This document shows, in pieces, positions 63,254-64,000 of a stretch of 64,000 nt of DNA. Every line of letters begins with the position of its first letter. Within the stretch, counting starts at the first letter, position 1. The position numbers and the translations under genes were made by a program. The stretch spans positions 18,168,599 through 18,232,598 of the forward strand of contig NC_088177.1 in assembly GCF_028769735.1 (NCBI RefSeq), read 5' to 3'. The stretch is from Zonotrichia leucophrys gambelii. Taxonomy: Eukaryota > Chordata > Aves > Passeriformes > Passerellidae. The notes beneath the pieces were generated by a model. The model did no database searches, had not been told where the DNA came from, and saw only the letters and a program-made list of their open reading frames with translations.

Positions 63254-63411
63254 ATTACTCAGCTCTCTGACTTCTTCCACTCCAAGGAGGAGCAGAGGGA
63301 GCTTCGTGAAACAAAGACCAGGGAGCATTTCCAGGTACCACGACCTGTTGGTGTCGTAGTTGTGCCAGACGGGGCCTGCCAAGATCAGGGCTTGCCTGTG
63401 CTGCCACTCAG
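63254..63411 (+). CDS. candidate internal exon, plus-strand gene
   Basis: The acceptor (GACATGCTGCTGTTGCAG) is followed by 158 open bases and a strong CTCAG|GTGAGT donor. The peptide begins ITQLSDFFHSKEEQREL, a polar, helix-like stretch rich in Glu, Lys and Arg. It then becomes Pro/Val-rich (VPRPVGVVVVPDG). The exon starts on a codon boundary and ends with two bases of a codon. The opposite strand is also open here (63128-63481), which weakens the coding argument. I do not recognise the family. Confidence 0.35.
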
Positions 63412-63673
63412 GTGAGTCCCCACCCTTAGCCCTGCCAGCACAGGACATGGAGCAGAGAAAGGAGAGCACCAAATCTGCCACTGTGCACAGAGCCAGTGCA
63501 GCTGAGGAAAGGCAACAGGCTGCTGAGTTCCTTTGGTGGCAGGAGAAGAAAGGAGCCCCCCTTTTCCCTCAGCATTCCATTAAAGGCTTACAGACAGGCC
63601 ATGAATTCTTGGGGTTGTTAAATGCTCCCATAACACATATTTTACTTTTTCATTTTCTTTTTCTTAAATGTAG

Positions 63674-63910
63674 ACTTGGAAGCGTATCAGGAGAAGGCTG
63701 CAATTTGCAACATTAGGATAAGCTCCTCTGACCATTCTCTGGAACTGTCAGGGAGCCCTTGCTCCCTGTCCCAGTTCTGCCCTGTGGGATGTGCTGAAGG
63801 AACTGGTGTCCCAGTACAGCAAAATCTCACTGTGTCTTTTCCCTGTATGGTCAATTTTGAGACTTCACAGTGTCTGTCAAGCACGCTAATAAAGTTCTCA
63901 GTGATTGTCT
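63674..63910 (+). CDS. candidate terminal exon with poly(A) signal
   Basis: An outstanding pyrimidine tract (about 63640-63665) leads to an AAATGTAG acceptor. Spliced from 63411, the frame continues for 14 codons (RLGSVSGEGCNLQH) and stops at 63714-63716, leaving a short 3' UTR. An alternative frame, requiring a different donor phase, is open for about 80 codons (LEAYQEKAAICNIR onward) to 63915. I cannot choose between them. The transcript could also be non-coding. Confidence 0.3.
63888..63893 (+). terminator. AATAAA polyadenylation signal
   Basis: A canonical hexamer 214 bases after the candidate terminal acceptor. Such hexamers are frequent by chance; its position after a strong acceptor is what makes it worth marking. 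Confidence 0.3.
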
Positions 63911-64000
63911 ACTAAACACCACCACAAAGGAAGGCATTTGCTCCGCACAGCAGTATCCAGTCCTTGCTAGCAAGCAGGGGCCATCTCTACCCTCCAACTC

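Noticed and set aside
1..64000. Prokaryotic systems, CRISPR arrays, phage or plasmid features
   Set aside because: No regularly spaced repeats, no operon-like gene packing, and clear avian CR1 elements.

Overview
The window reads as vertebrate nuclear DNA, most likely from a bird. Three fragments look like CR1 retrotransposon, the dominant avian repeat. Repeat density is low, CpG is depleted, the base composition is unremarkable, and there are no operons, ribosome-binding sites or compact gene arrays. Nearly all the open frames are short chance ORFs. I see no CpG island, tRNA, rRNA, CRISPR array or complete gene. Every coding call below rests on splice signals and reading-frame phase judged by eye; no database search was run.

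Minus strand, 0.3-14 kb (possibly to 32 kb): three splice-flanked open segments have compatible phases: 13887-13948 (phase 0 to 2), 6091-6225 (2 to 2) and 316-418 (2 to 0). They read as internal exons of one unidentified protein gene whose large introns fill the left part of the window. The 6091-6225 exon is the most convincing protein-coding segment. A fourth segment at 31913-32119 is also in phase, but it carries a short stretch resembling a retroviral capsid motif and is ambiguous.

Plus strand, 62.9-63.9 kb: three more splice-flanked segments (62881-62920, 63254-63411, and a last exon from 63674 with an AATAAA at 63888) are mutually in phase. They could be the 3' end of another transcript.

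Between these lies about 50 kb of intronic or intergenic DNA. It holds CR1 remnants (1.85, 13.25, 51.1 kb), a hAT-like transposon end (24.4 kb), a possible LTR remnant (9.5 kb), an ancient LINE-like 3' end (49.0 kb), and a pair of about 90%-identical AT-rich segments 2 kb apart (42.7 and 44.7 kb). It also has several perfect hairpins and palindromes, the best at 52376-52417 and 30895-30910, and several AT-rich blocks dense in TAAT/ATTA homeodomain cores that look like developmental enhancer candidates. No novel multi-gene system is visible. The most useful leads are the unidentified minus-strand exon chain, the 42.7/44.7 kb pair and the hairpins.
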